Notes: generated by a model not told the origin, from the letters alone. 37,371 nt of DNA from Streptomyces lonarensis (GCF_012033735.1 NZ_JAAVJD010000027.1:1-37371), one strand, 5' to 3'. Counted from the stretch's first letter, positions 1 to 8,074 are shown. A program made the numbers and translations.

Positions 1-232
1 GAGCCGCCCGCACCGCGCCCGCGCGGGCGGCGAGCGCGGCCTGGAGCGGCAGCAGACCGTGGATACCGGCTCCCACGGCGGCCTGCACCCGCTCCGGCCG
101 CGGATCGCGGCGCGCCCGCAGCTGGGCGCGCAGGCACCAGCTCGCGTATCCCGCGGCACCGGCGCGCCGTCCGCGCCGGACCGGCCCGTCACCGCCACCC
201 AGCGGGAGCCGCCACCCGGCGCTCCCGCACAT
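1..232 (-). pseudogene. EboC-like UbiA prenyltransferase, C-terminal fragment, runs off left edge
   Basis: The minus strand is open from a TGA near 269 to the window edge, with a possible ATG at 232. The last 50 or so visible codons read like real protein (LRAQLRARRDPRPERVQ, then AVGAGIHGLLPLQAALAARA). To my recollection this resembles the C-terminal part of the UbiA-like prenyltransferase EboC of ebo clusters. The upstream membrane helices and Asp-rich motifs that should precede it are absent, because a confident plus-strand gene starts at 268. None of the three plus-strand frames here is protein-like. Most likely it is a truncated, inverted remnant or a breakpoint. It could instead be the start of a different short gene. 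The family call rests on memory of a short motif only. Confidence 0.4.
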
Positions 233-267
233 GAGCAGCACCCCGCCCCCCACCGGGAAGGTTCCTC

Positions 268-1149
268 ATGCCGCTCCGCCTCGCATACTCCACCAACGGA
301 TTCGCCGACCACCGCCTCACCGACGCGCTGCGGGTCATCTCCGGCCTCGGCTACGACGGGGTCGCCCTCACCCTCGACCACCAGCACCTCGACCCGTTCG
401 CCCCCGACTTGTCCCGGCGCGTGGCACAGGTGCGCCGGGCGCTCGACGACACCGGCCTCGACGTCGCCGTCGAGACCGGCGCCCGCTACCTCCTGGACCC
501 CTGGCACAAGCACCAGCCGACCCTGCTCTCCTCGGAGGGCCGGGAGCTGCGGCTGGACCTGCTGCAGCGGGCGATCGACGTCACCGGGGAGCTCGGCGCC
601 ACCGTCACCCACCTGTGGAGCGGGACCCCGCCCCCCGAGGTCTCGCACGACCTGGCCTGGGAGAGGCTGCTCTCCGGCGTCGCCGAGCTGCTGCCGCGGG
701 CCGAGGCAGCGGGCGTCACGCTCGCCTTCGAACCGGAACCGGGCATGCTGGTCGCCTCGCTCGCCGACTGGGCGCAGTTGCGCGACCGCCTGGGCTCCCC
801 CGACGCGCTGCGTCTGACACTGGACGTCGGCCACTGCCGGTGCCTGGAGGACCGCAGCCCCGAGCAGTGCGTCACCGATGTGGGCCACGAGCTGGCCCAT
901 GTGCAGATCGAGGACATGCGGCGCGGCGTCCACGAGCACCTGCCGTTCGGCGACGGCGAGATGGACTTCCCACCGCTGCTGGCGGCGCTCTCCGCCACCG
1001 GCTACACCGGCCTGGTGACCGTGGAACTCCCGCGGCACAGCCATGCGGCGACGGCCACCGCACGACACTCCATCGGGTTCCTGCGCGCGGCCGAGGCCAC
1101 GGCGCGCGGTACGGTCCCCGGCCGGCGAACGGAGGCTTCCCGCTCATGA
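268..1149 (+). CDS. Sugar phosphate isomerase/epimerase (AP endonuclease 2-type TIM barrel)
   Basis: A 293-residue TIM-barrel protein of the xylose isomerase-like/AP endonuclease family 2 superfamily. The opening strand (LAYSTNGFADHRL) and the series of likely metal ligands are all present: E155/E157 in FEPEPG, D186 and H189 in LTLDVGHC, H211 and E215 in HVQIEDM, and E253 in VTVELPRHSH. The ATG at 268 follows a GGGAAGG ribosome site. The gene ends in an ATGA overlap with eboA, so it is the first visible gene of the ebo operon. It is a second, shorter TIM barrel besides EboE. Family members usually isomerise or epimerise small sugars, but the substrate cannot be read from the sequence. By context it may act on the unknown ebo metabolite. 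Confidence 0.85.
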   Translation: MPLRLAYSTNGFADHRLTDALRVISGLGYDGVALTLDHQHLDPFAPDLSRRVAQVRRALDDTGLDVAVETGARYLLDPWHKHQPTLLSSEGRELRLDLLQRAIDVTGELGATVTHLWSGTPPPEVSHDLAWERLLSGVAELLPRAEAAGVTLAFEPEPGMLVASLADWAQLRDRLGSPDALRLTLDVGHCRCLEDRSPEQCVTDVGHELAHVQIEDMRRGVHEHLPFGDGEMDFPPLLAALSATGYTGLVTVELPRHSHAATATARHSIGFLRAAEATARGTVPGRRTEASRS

Positions 1150-1826
1150 CGACCTTCTCTTCCCGGCCCCAGGAACCGTCCGGCGGTGGTCCGGCGCCGG
1201 CGGCGGGCGGCGGGACCACCGCGTCGCCGCAGGAGACCACCGCGCTCCGGGAGGCGTTGGACGCGGCGCTCGACGCGGCGCTCGCGGCTCGCCTGTCGAC
1301 CGAGCTGCGGCAGGCCGCCGACCCCGCGGTGCTGCGGCGGCTCTTCCCGGCGGCGGGCCGCCGCTACGGCCGGGGCCCGCTGCCCGGCGCGCCGGACGGC
1401 TGGCGGGTCGAGGACGCGGTGCGGACGCTGCTCCTGCGGCAGGCACCGCCCGCCGGTACGGCCGAGGCGGCCGTGCTCCTGTACCGGGAGGGGGACGCCG
1501 CCGAGCGCCGCGGGGTGCTGCGGGCGCTGCCCCATCTGCCGGTCGGGGACGCCGCGCTGGAACTGGTGCGCGACGCCCTGCGCGCCAACGACCCGCGGCT
1601 GGTGGAAGCCGCGGTCGGACCGTACGCCGCGCGCCACCTGGACCAGCACGCCTGGCGGCAGGCGGTGCTGAAGTGCCTCTTCGTCGAGGTGCCGCTGCGC
1701 GCCGTCGCCGGGCTCGCCGAGCGGCGCGACGCGGAGCTCGCGGCGCTGGCGGACGGCCTGGCAGCGGAGCGGCGCGCCGCCGGCCGTGCCGTACCCGCCG
1801 ACCTCGCGCTGATCACCCCCGCCTGA
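1146..1826 (+). CDS. eboA: EboA-domain protein
   Basis: A 226-residue soluble, Ala/Arg/Leu-rich alpha-helical protein. The C-terminal half carries the EboA-family pattern: LLYREGDAAERRGVLRALPHL, then DALRANDPRLVEAAVGPYAA and AWRQAVLKCLFVEVPL. The first 25 residues are a low-complexity Gly/Ala/Pro tail. Its ATG sits in the ATGA stop of the upstream isomerase with GGAGG at 1131-1135, so the two are translationally coupled. EboA has no known catalytic motif. In cyanobacteria the ebo cluster is needed to move the scytonemin monomer to the periplasm. The function in actinobacteria is unknown. Confidence 0.85.
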   Translation: MTTFSSRPQEPSGGGPAPAAGGGTTASPQETTALREALDAALDAALAARLSTELRQAADPAVLRRLFPAAGRRYGRGPLPGAPDGWRVEDAVRTLLLRQAPPAGTAEAAVLLYREGDAAERRGVLRALPHLPVGDAALELVRDALRANDPRLVEAAVGPYAARHLDQHAWRQAVLKCLFVEVPLRAVAGLAERRDAELAALADGLAAERRAAGRAVPADLALITPA

Positions 1827-1984
1827 CGCCCTCCTCCCCCGCAGCCCTTCCTCTCCCCCGCCGGCCGGTGCCCGAGCGCACCGGCCCCGTCGCCCCGACC
1901 GCCCTCCTCGCCCCCGCCGCGCGACCACAGCGCCCGCGGGCGGTCCGACGCGGGCCCGACCCGCAGCAGAAAGGCCAGCCTCCG
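1827..1984 (+). other. Intra-operon spacer with a small hairpin
   Basis: This 158-base gap separates eboA from eboB. A 9-bp perfect hairpin (GGCCGGTGC, 1863-1871, with GCACCGGCC, 1878-1886) lies in it. The rest is C-rich with no coding signal. The hairpin may stabilise or partly terminate the upstream message. The only ribosome-site candidate before eboB is a weak AGAAAGG. Confidence 0.4.
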
Positions 1985-2860
1985 ATGCGCATCTTCGACC
2001 CGCACATCCACATGACCTCCCGCACCACCGCCGACTACCGCGCGATGCGCGCGGCGGGCGTGACCGCCGTCGTGGAGCCGGCGTTCTGGCTCGGCCAGCC
2101 GCGCACCTCTCCCGAGAGCTTCGCCGACTACTTCGACGGGCTGCTCGGCTGGGAGCCTTTCCGCGCCTCCCAGTACGGCATCAGCCACCACTGCACGATC
2201 GCGCTCAACCCGAAGGAGGCGAACGACCCGCGGTGCGTCCCGGTGCTCGACCTGCTGCCGCGCTACCTGGTCAAGGACCGGGTGGTGGCCGTCGGGGAGA
2301 TCGGGTTCGACTCGGCGACCCCCGAGGAGGAGCACGCCTTCGCCGTGCAGCTCGGGCTGGCCGTGGAGCACGAGCTGCCGGCCATGGTGCACACCCCGCA
2401 CCGCGACAAGGCGGGCGGCACCGACCGGTCGATCGCGGTGATCAGGGAGTCCGGCATCGACCCGGGCATGGTCGTCCTGGACCACCTCAACGAGGTGACG
2501 GTCCGGCGGGCCGCCGACGCGGGCTGCTGGATGGGCTTCTCGATCTACCCCGACACCAAGATGGACCCCGACCGCATGGTGCGCATCCTGAAGGAGTACG
2601 GCACCGAGCGGATGCTGGTGAACTCCGCGGCGGACTGGGGCCACAGCGACCCGCTGCTGACCCGCGCCACCGGCGAGGCGATGCTCGCGGCGGGGTTCGA
2701 CGCCGACGACGTCGACCGGGTGCTGTGGCGCAACCCGGTGGAGTTCTACGGGCAGAGCGGCAGGCTGGAGCTGCCGGACGCCGAACCGACCGGGACCGCC
2801 GAGCCCGCTCCCCCGCCCGGCAGCTTCGCCGGCAACTCCCTGCTGCGCGGGGGCGGGTGA
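1985..2860 (+). CDS. eboB: EboB, TatD-like metal-dependent hydrolase
   Basis: A 291-residue amidohydrolase-fold protein of the TatD type. Metal ligands visible in order are H7 and H9 (DPHIH), E105 (VAVGEIGFD), H136 or H139 (MVHTPH), H167 (LDHLNE) and D217 (AADWGHSDP). This is the full TatD set, so a hydrolytic activity is plausible. It may act on a phosphoester or amide rather than DNA. The last 35 residues are a Pro/Glu-rich tail outside the barrel. It ends in a GTGA overlap with eboE. TatD-like hydrolases are a regular member of ebo clusters. Substrate unknown. Confidence 0.85.
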   Translation: MRIFDPHIHMTSRTTADYRAMRAAGVTAVVEPAFWLGQPRTSPESFADYFDGLLGWEPFRASQYGISHHCTIALNPKEANDPRCVPVLDLLPRYLVKDRVVAVGEIGFDSATPEEEHAFAVQLGLAVEHELPAMVHTPHRDKAGGTDRSIAVIRESGIDPGMVVLDHLNEVTVRRAADAGCWMGFSIYPDTKMDPDRMVRILKEYGTERMLVNSAADWGHSDPLLTRATGEAMLAAGFDADDVDRVLWRNPVEFYGQSGRLELPDAEPTGTAEPAPPPGSFAGNSLLRGGG

Positions 2861-4035
2861 GCGCCGTGCGGCTCACCCACCCGGACGGCACCCCCGTCCA
2901 CCTCGCGTACTGCACCAACGTCCACCCGGCCGAGACCCCGGCCGGCATCCTCGCGCAGCTCGACCGCTACGCCGGCCCGGTCCGCGACCGGCTGGGGTGG
3001 GACACGGTGGGGCTGGGGTTGTGGCTGCCCGCCGCCACCGCCGAGTTGCTCGCCCGCTCCCCCGCCGACCTCGCGGAGCTGCGGCAGCGGCTCGCCGACC
3101 ACGGGTTGGAGACGGTCACGCTCAACGGGTTCCCCTACCGCGGGTTCCACGACCCGGTGGTCAAGCAGGCCGTCTACCACCCGGACTGGACCGGTCCCGA
3201 ACGCCCCGCCTACACGCTGGCGCTGGCGACGGTGCTGGCGGAGCTGCTACCGGCGGACGTCACGCGGGGCAGTGTCTCCACGCTGCCGCTGGCGTGGCGC
3301 GACCCCTGGGACCCGGCCTCCCGTGACGCCGCACGGCGGCGGCTGGACGAGCTGGCGGCGGGTCTGGCGGAGCTGGCGGACCGGACCGGCCGGGTCATCC
3401 GCGTGGGACTGGAACCGGAGCCCGGGTGCGTCGCGGAGACCGTTCCCCAGGCGGTCGCCGCGCTGGCGGACACCGATCCCCGGTACCTCGGCATCTGCCT
3501 GGACGCCTGCCACCTCGCCGTCGCCCACGAGGAGCCGGAGGCCGCGGTCGCGACCGCGGTCGCCGCCGGGGTGCCGATCGTCAAGACCCAGGCGTCGGCC
3601 GCGCTCATCGCGGACGCCCCGCGGGCCCCCGCCGGCCGCGCCGCGCTCGAACCGTTCGACGAACCGCGCTTCCTGCACCAGGTACGGGAGGAGGTAGCGG
3701 GCTCGGTCGAGGGCCGGGACGACCTGGCGCCCGCCTTCGCCGAGCGCGACGGGCTGCCCGGTGAGGCGCCCTGGCGCGTCCACTTCCACGTGCCGCTGCA
3801 CCGGGAGCCGGACCCGCCGCTGCGGAGCAGCCGTCCGCTGCTCTCCCGCACGCTGGGAACGCTCTTCGGCGGCGACCACCCGGTCACCGACCACGTCGAG
3901 GTCGAGACCTACACCTGGAGCGTGCTCCCGGAGAAGCACCGCCCGCAGGGCCCGGAGGGGCTGGTCGAGGGCATCGCCGCCGAACTGGCCTGGTGCCGGG
4001 AGGAACTGCTCACCCAGGGACTGCGGCCGGGCTGA
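2857..4035 (+). CDS. eboE: EboE, metabolite traffic TIM-barrel protein
   Basis: A 392-residue xylose isomerase-like TIM barrel of the EboE family. The start resembles the gene at 268 (LAYCTNVHPAETPAGI). Further family blocks are LNGFPYRGFHDPVVK (90-103), LEPEPGC (185-191; ligands E186/E188), CLDACHLAVAHEEPE (214-228; D216, H219) and HFHVPLH (309-315), then EVETYTW near the end. The GTG at 2857 overlaps the eboB stop by four bases, which favours it over a GTG at 2866. EboE is conserved in ebo clusters but has no assigned reaction. The long, intact set of acidic and His residues suggests it is an active enzyme. Confidence 0.85.
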   Translation: MSAVRLTHPDGTPVHLAYCTNVHPAETPAGILAQLDRYAGPVRDRLGWDTVGLGLWLPAATAELLARSPADLAELRQRLADHGLETVTLNGFPYRGFHDPVVKQAVYHPDWTGPERPAYTLALATVLAELLPADVTRGSVSTLPLAWRDPWDPASRDAARRRLDELAAGLAELADRTGRVIRVGLEPEPGCVAETVPQAVAALADTDPRYLGICLDACHLAVAHEEPEAAVATAVAAGVPIVKTQASAALIADAPRAPAGRAALEPFDEPRFLHQVREEVAGSVEGRDDLAPAFAERDGLPGEAPWRVHFHVPLHREPDPPLRSSRPLLSRTLGTLFGGDHPVTDHVEVETYTWSVLPEKHRPQGPEGLVEGIAAELAWCREELLTQGLRPG

Positions 4036-4042
4036 CCCCGAC

Positions 4043-4110
4043 CCGCCGCGCCGCCCGTCGGCGCGGCGGACCGCCCGCGCCCCGTACGGGCCGCCGCCGC
4101 GCGGCGGCCC
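4043..4110 (+). other. Two consecutive hairpins between eboE and eboF
   Basis: Two GC hairpins follow the eboE stop. The first has an 11-bp perfect stem (4043-4053 with 4059-4069, 5-base loop). The second has a 10-bp stem (4088-4097 with 4101-4110, 3-base loop). No U-tract follows. They could be a partial terminator or processing site that lowers eboF relative to eboA-E. eboF starts 39 bases later. Confidence 0.5.
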
Positions 4111-4148
4111 CCGACGATCCGCACCGAACAGGAAGCAGGAAGGGCCCC

Positions 4149-5543
4149 ATGTCATCGACCGCCCCGAGTGGCCGCCGCAAGCTCGCGGTGCTGTGCACCG
4201 TCGGACTCACCCCCACGCTGCTGGAACACATGCCCCGGTTGCGCGCCATCGGGGAGGAGGGCTTCACCGCTCCGCTGGACACCGTCTTCCCGGCCGTCAC
4301 CAGCACCGTCCAGGCGACGTTCACCACCGGGCTCACCCCGTCCGGGCACGGCGCCGTCGCCAACGGCTGGTACTGGCGCGACCACGGCGAGATCCACTTC
4401 TGGCGGCAGCACAACAAGCTGGTGCACGGCGAGAAGGTCTGGCACGCCGCCCGGGAGCGCTCGCCCGGGCTGACCTCCGCCTACCTGTGCTGGTGGTGGG
4501 CGATGGGCGCGGAGGTCGACACCGTGCTCACCCCGCGGCCCGTCTACCGCTACGACGGCCGCAAGCAGCCCGACTGCTACACCGCTCCCGCGGAGCTGCG
4601 GCACACGCTGACGGAACGGCTCGGCGAGTTCCCCCTCTTCCACTACTGGGGGCCGACCGCCTCGATCCGCTCGACCCGCTGGGTGGCGGACGCCACCCGG
4701 GTGGTGGTGGAGGAGCGGAACCCCGACCTCACCCTGGTGTACGTCCCCCATCTCGACTACGACCTGCAGCGGTTCGGGCCCGACGGGCCCGAGGCGGTGC
4801 GGGCCGCGCGGGAGACGGACGCCGCGCTGGGGCCGCTGCTGGAGGAGCTGCGCTCCCGGGGGCACACCGTGCTCGCGCTGAGCGAGTACGGGATCACCGG
4901 GGTCGACCGGCCGGTGGACCTCAACCGGGCGCTGCGGCGCGAGCGGCTGCTGAACGTCTACGACCAGCGGGGGATGGAGTACCTGGACCCCTACACCTCC
5001 CGCGCGTTCGCCGTCGCCGACCACCAGGTGGCGCACGTCTACGTCGCGGACCCCGCGGACGTGGAGCGGGTCCGCTCCGTGCTGGCCGCGCTCCCCGGTG
5101 TGGACGAGGTGTGGGACCGCGAGCAGCAGCAGGCGGTCGGCGTGGCCCACGAACGCTCCGGAGAGCTGGTGGTCGTCGCCGAGCCGAACGCGTGGTTCAC
5201 CTACTACTACTGGCTGGACGACGACCGGGCGCCGGACTTCGCCCGCGGCGTGGAGATCCACCGCAAGCCGGGCTACGACCCGGCGGAGCTCTTCTTCGAC
5301 CCCGCGATCAGCGCGGTCAAGGCTCGGGCGGCGCTGACGGTGGCGCGGAAGAAGATCGGGATGCGGGCGCCGCTGACGGTGGTGCCGCTGGACCCGTCGG
5401 GGGTGCGCGGCAGCCACGGAAGGCTCCCCGACTCGGACGCCGAGGGCCCGATGCTGCTGTGCTCCGACCCCTCGCAGACCCGGGACCGGTACGCCGCGAC
5501 GGAGGTCAAGGAGCTGATGCTGCGGCTGCTCGGCCTCGGATGA
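4149..5543 (+). CDS. eboF: EboF, alkaline phosphatase/nucleotide pyrophosphatase-like protein
   Basis: A 464-residue member of the type I phosphodiesterase/nucleotide pyrophosphatase branch of the alkaline phosphatase superfamily. The nucleophile region is clear (FPAVTSTVQATF, likely T51), as are GHGAVANGWYWRD (67-78) and YVPHLDYDLQRFGPDG (198-213). Two canonical metal motifs are changed: the N-terminal Asp-Gly is replaced in LCTVGLTP (15-22), and the usual Asp-His-Gly appears as SEYG (245-248). I believe these changes are typical of EboF. Whether the protein is catalytic is therefore open. A ribosome site with GGAAGG precedes the ATG. It is the last gene of the operon. Confidence 0.85.
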   Translation: MSSTAPSGRRKLAVLCTVGLTPTLLEHMPRLRAIGEEGFTAPLDTVFPAVTSTVQATFTTGLTPSGHGAVANGWYWRDHGEIHFWRQHNKLVHGEKVWHAARERSPGLTSAYLCWWWAMGAEVDTVLTPRPVYRYDGRKQPDCYTAPAELRHTLTERLGEFPLFHYWGPTASIRSTRWVADATRVVVEERNPDLTLVYVPHLDYDLQRFGPDGPEAVRAARETDAALGPLLEELRSRGHTVLALSEYGITGVDRPVDLNRALRRERLLNVYDQRGMEYLDPYTSRAFAVADHQVAHVYVADPADVERVRSVLAALPGVDEVWDREQQQAVGVAHERSGELVVVAEPNAWFTYYYWLDDDRAPDFARGVEIHRKPGYDPAELFFDPAISAVKARAALTVARKKIGMRAPLTVVPLDPSGVRGSHGRLPDSDAEGPMLLCSDPSQTRDRYAATEVKELMLRLLGLG

Positions 5544-5551
5544 GCCGGCCG

Positions 5552-5582
5552 GGGGGCGGCGTGCGCGGTCGACGCCGCCCCC
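5552..5582 (+). terminator. Terminator of the ebo operon
   Basis: An 11-bp perfect GC stem (5552-5562 with 5572-5582) and a 9-base loop start 9 bases after the eboF stop. There is no U-tract, as is common in high-GC actinobacteria. Confidence 0.75.
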
Positions 5583-5676
5583 GGGGCACCGCGCGCCGCC
5601 CCGCGCGGTCGGACCGGCCCCTCCGAACCGGGGCGCAGCAGCGGCAACGCCCCCGTGAGGTGCGGTGATTGGCGTT

Positions 5677-5717
5677 GTTCATCTCAGTTCATCCCCTCCC
5701 GCCCGGTCGGCTAGCAT
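5677..5717 (+). promoter_or_regulatory. Direct repeat and weak promoter upstream of the XRE gene
   Basis: GTTCATC occurs twice, at 5677-5683 and 5687-5693, a 10-bp (one helical turn) spacing. A possible -10 (TAGCAT) lies at 5712-5717, so the repeats would cover the -35 region. This fits an operator for the XRE regulator encoded 100 bases downstream, but promoter boxes are weak. Confidence 0.35.
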
Positions 5718-5816
5718 GGGCGCGATCCCCCGGCCCCATACACCTGTCCGACGATCACGACGGACGCGTGGGACGATGCGGGCGCGAGGTGGACGTCGGG
5801 ACGGAGGACGGGCGGA

Positions 5817-6254
5817 ATGCAGTCGGAGAAGCGCACCGCACCATCGACACTTGCGGAGAAGATCGACGCCCTCTTCCGGGTGGTCTGCCGACCCAACCGG
5901 GAGCAGTTCAGTCACGAGGAGGTGGCGCGCTCCTGCCGTGAGGCGACGGGCGAGAGCTTCTCCGCCACCTACCTCTGGCAGCTCCGGACCGGTCGGCGGA
6001 ACAACCCGACCAAGCGCCATCTGGAGGCCCTCGCCGGGTTCTTCCAGGTGCCGGTGGCCTACTTCTTCGACGACGAGGAGGGCCGGGAGGTCGCGCAGGA
6101 GCTGGAACTGCTCGGCGCGCTGCGGGAGGCCGGCGTGCGCAGCGTCGCCCTGCGGGCCGTGAACCTCTCGCCGGAGGGTGTCGGGACCATCAGCGACATG
6201 ATCGACGTCATCGCCCGCCGCGAGGCGGCCCAGAACGGCCCGGACCCGCACTGA
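5817..6254 (+). CDS. XRE-family helix-turn-helix regulator
   Basis: A 145-residue Cro/CI-type DNA-binding protein. The helix-turn-helix spans about residues 30-80: SHEEVARSCREATGESFSAT, YLWQLRTGRRNNPTKRHLEA, then LAGFFQVPVAYFF, a hallmark of the family. A short helical C-terminal part (90-140) may dimerise. The ATG follows GGAGG at 5803-5807 with 9-base spacing. It heads a same-strand module with an ImmA-like protein and a membrane protein. In ImmR/ImmA pairs the peptidase inactivates the XRE repressor, so this protein is the likely partner of the next gene. Target genes are unknown, and autoregulation through the upstream direct repeat is plausible. Confidence 0.85.
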   Translation: MQSEKRTAPSTLAEKIDALFRVVCRPNREQFSHEEVARSCREATGESFSATYLWQLRTGRRNNPTKRHLEALAGFFQVPVAYFFDDEEGREVAQELELLGALREAGVRSVALRAVNLSPEGVGTISDMIDVIARREAAQNGPDPH

Positions 6255-6377
6255 GCGGCGGCCGGGCGGCCCCCTCGTCCCGGCGTCCGGTGCACCGCGC
6301 GGCCGCCGTGCCGCCGCGCCGGGCACGGGAGGGCGGGAGCGGGCCGGACGCGACCGACACCCGAAGGAGGCGCCCCG

Positions 6378-6911
6378 GTGGCTGACCGCGCCGCTCGGCG
6401 ACTGTGGCAGCGCTGCCGACGCATCGCCGCGGCGGTGGACCTGCCGGACCCCTTCGACGCCGCCGTGTTCGTCACGGAGCTGGGCGCCGCCCGCGGGCGG
6501 GCGGTCGAACTGCTCCCGCTGCGCGGTCGGCACGACCTCCCCTGCGGCCTCCTCGTCACCACCGAGCGCGCCGACTACATCGCCTACTCGGCGGACACCG
6601 CCCCGCTGCACCGCCAGCACATCCTGCTGCACGAGGCGGCGCACCTGCTGTGCGGGCACCGCGCGGCGGGCGGCGCCGACCTGGCGGCGGCCCGGACCCT
6701 CCTGCCGCACCTCGACGGCTCGCTGGTGCGGCGCGTCCTGGGGCGGACCGTCTACACCGACCCGCAGGAGCGGGAGGCCGAACTGGTCGCCTCCCTCATC
6801 CTCACCCGCGTCACCCGGCGCGCGCGGGGCCACGGGCAGGCCCCCACCGGGGACCTCCGCTCCATCTTCGAACCCGGCTCCGCACCGGCGACGCCCGGGG
6901 ACCCGGGATGA
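6378..6911 (+). CDS. ImmA/IrrE-like zinc metalloprotease-type protein
   Basis: A 177-residue protein with a gluzincin-like active site: HEAAH at 85-89 within HILLHEAAHLLCGH, and an EREAE block at 131-135 that would supply the third zinc ligand. This is the ImmA/IrrE (DUF955-like) arrangement. The GTG start follows AAGGAGG at 6364-6370. It overlaps the next gene by ATGA. In known systems such proteins cleave or displace an XRE repressor after a stress or mobile-element signal. Here the XRE gene lies 123 bases upstream. Actinobacterial copies are sometimes labelled toxin component, but nothing in the sequence shows toxicity. Confidence 0.8.
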   Translation: MADRAARRLWQRCRRIAAAVDLPDPFDAAVFVTELGAARGRAVELLPLRGRHDLPCGLLVTTERADYIAYSADTAPLHRQHILLHEAAHLLCGHRAAGGADLAAARTLLPHLDGSLVRRVLGRTVYTDPQEREAELVASLILTRVTRRARGHGQAPTGDLRSIFEPGSAPATPGDPG

Positions 6912-8074
6912 GCGGTGCGCTCGCCTACGTGGCGCCCGCGGTCTTCCTCGCTTTCGCCGGTTTCCGCCTCGCCCTCTCCAGCGGGGCCCGCACCGACCCG
7001 GTGCAGCGCGCCATCTGCGGCTTCGCGGCCTGCAGCGGACTGGCGCTGCTGGTCAACGCCCCGCCCACCCTCCGGCTGCTGGAACCGGCGATCACCACCG
7101 AGCCGGTCATCTGGGCGACGAGAGCGCTCAAGGCCTACGCGCTGACCTTCCTGGCGCTGCTGGCCGTCTCCCTGGGCAGCGACGACCGGCGCACCTCCCG
7201 GCGCCGGGCCCGCCGGCAGCACGCCGGAGCACTCGTCTTCCAGGTGGTCGCCGCGGTGCTGTTCGCCGCGGCCGGCGTCCGGGTCGTGCCCGGCGCCGTC
7301 GTGGTGGAGGGCGTCACGCTGTTCCTGCTCTACACGGCGCTGTTCGTGCTGTACGGCGTGGGGTGCCTGGCCCTGCTCTGCGGTGCGCTGCTCCGCCGCG
7401 CCGTCGCGGTCGGACCGGGCCGGGTGCGGGTCGGGCTGCGGATTCTCACCCTCGCCGGGGCGGTAGGCGCCGTCTGGACCGCCTGGGGGCTGTCCGACAT
7501 CGTCTCCACCGCCGCCACCGGGCGGCAGCCGCTGGGTGAGCACCCGGTGGCCACGCTGCTCAGCGCGGTGACGGCCCTGCTGGTGCTGGCCGGAACGACG
7601 GTCACGCTGTGGGGCGGGCCGCTGGCCGCGACCGGCCGCCGCTGGCAGGCCCGGCGCCGCCACCGGGCGCTCGGCCCGCTCTGGCGGGCGTTGCACGAGG
7701 CGACGCCGGAGATCGCGCTGGCCCCGGCACCGGAACGGCTCCGCCCGGGGTGGCGGACGGCGGAGTTCGCGCTGTACCGGCGGGTCATCGAGATCCACGA
7801 CGGGCTGCTGCTCCTGCGCCCCCACTTCCCCGCGCACGGGCCCGGCCCGGCGGGTCCTGGACCGGAGGGGCCGGGACTGGGCGGGCCGGGGCAGGACGGA
7901 CTGGACGACCCGGCGGCGGACGCGGCGCGTATCGCGCGGGCCCTGGAGAACCGGCGGCGGGGTGTCGCGCCCGGCGGCCCCGCCGGGGTACCGGCGCCGC
8001 GCCCCGGCAGCGACACGCTGGAGGACGAGGTGGCCCACCTGCTCCGCGTCACGCAGGAGTTCACGCGCCGCTGA
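6908..8074 (+). CDS. MAB_1171c-like (DUF6545-type) membrane protein
   Basis: A 388-residue protein with about seven predicted membrane helices, roughly at 4-24, 34-52, 70-90, 106-126, 135-162, 175-198 and 212-236. A cytoplasmic domain follows, with the signature PLWRALHEATPEIAL (257-271) and YRRVIEIHDGLLLLRPH (290-306). A Gly/Pro-rich linker (309-335) and a helical tail end the protein. I recognise this as the family annotated MAB_1171c/DUF6545 putative transporter. It overlaps the ImmA-like gene by four bases, so the two are made together. Seven helices plus a soluble tail would suit a membrane sensor feeding the ImmA/XRE pair, but transport is equally possible. Confidence 0.7.
   Translation: MSGALAYVAPAVFLAFAGFRLALSSGARTDPVQRAICGFAACSGLALLVNAPPTLRLLEPAITTEPVIWATRALKAYALTFLALLAVSLGSDDRRTSRRRARRQHAGALVFQVVAAVLFAAAGVRVVPGAVVVEGVTLFLLYTALFVLYGVGCLALLCGALLRRAVAVGPGRVRVGLRILTLAGAVGAVWTAWGLSDIVSTAATGRQPLGEHPVATLLSAVTALLVLAGTTVTLWGGPLAATGRRWQARRRHRALGPLWRALHEATPEIALAPAPERLRPGWRTAEFALYRRVIEIHDGLLLLRPHFPAHGPGPAGPGPEGPGLGGPGQDGLDDPAADAARIARALENRRRGVAPGGPAGVPAPRPGSDTLEDEVAHLLRVTQEFTRR

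Noticed and set aside
5817..6911. XRE/ImmA pair as a simple toxin-antitoxin system or prophage remnant
   Set aside because: No phage, integrase or attachment-site sequence is nearby, and the conserved membrane-protein partner suggests signalling rather than toxicity.
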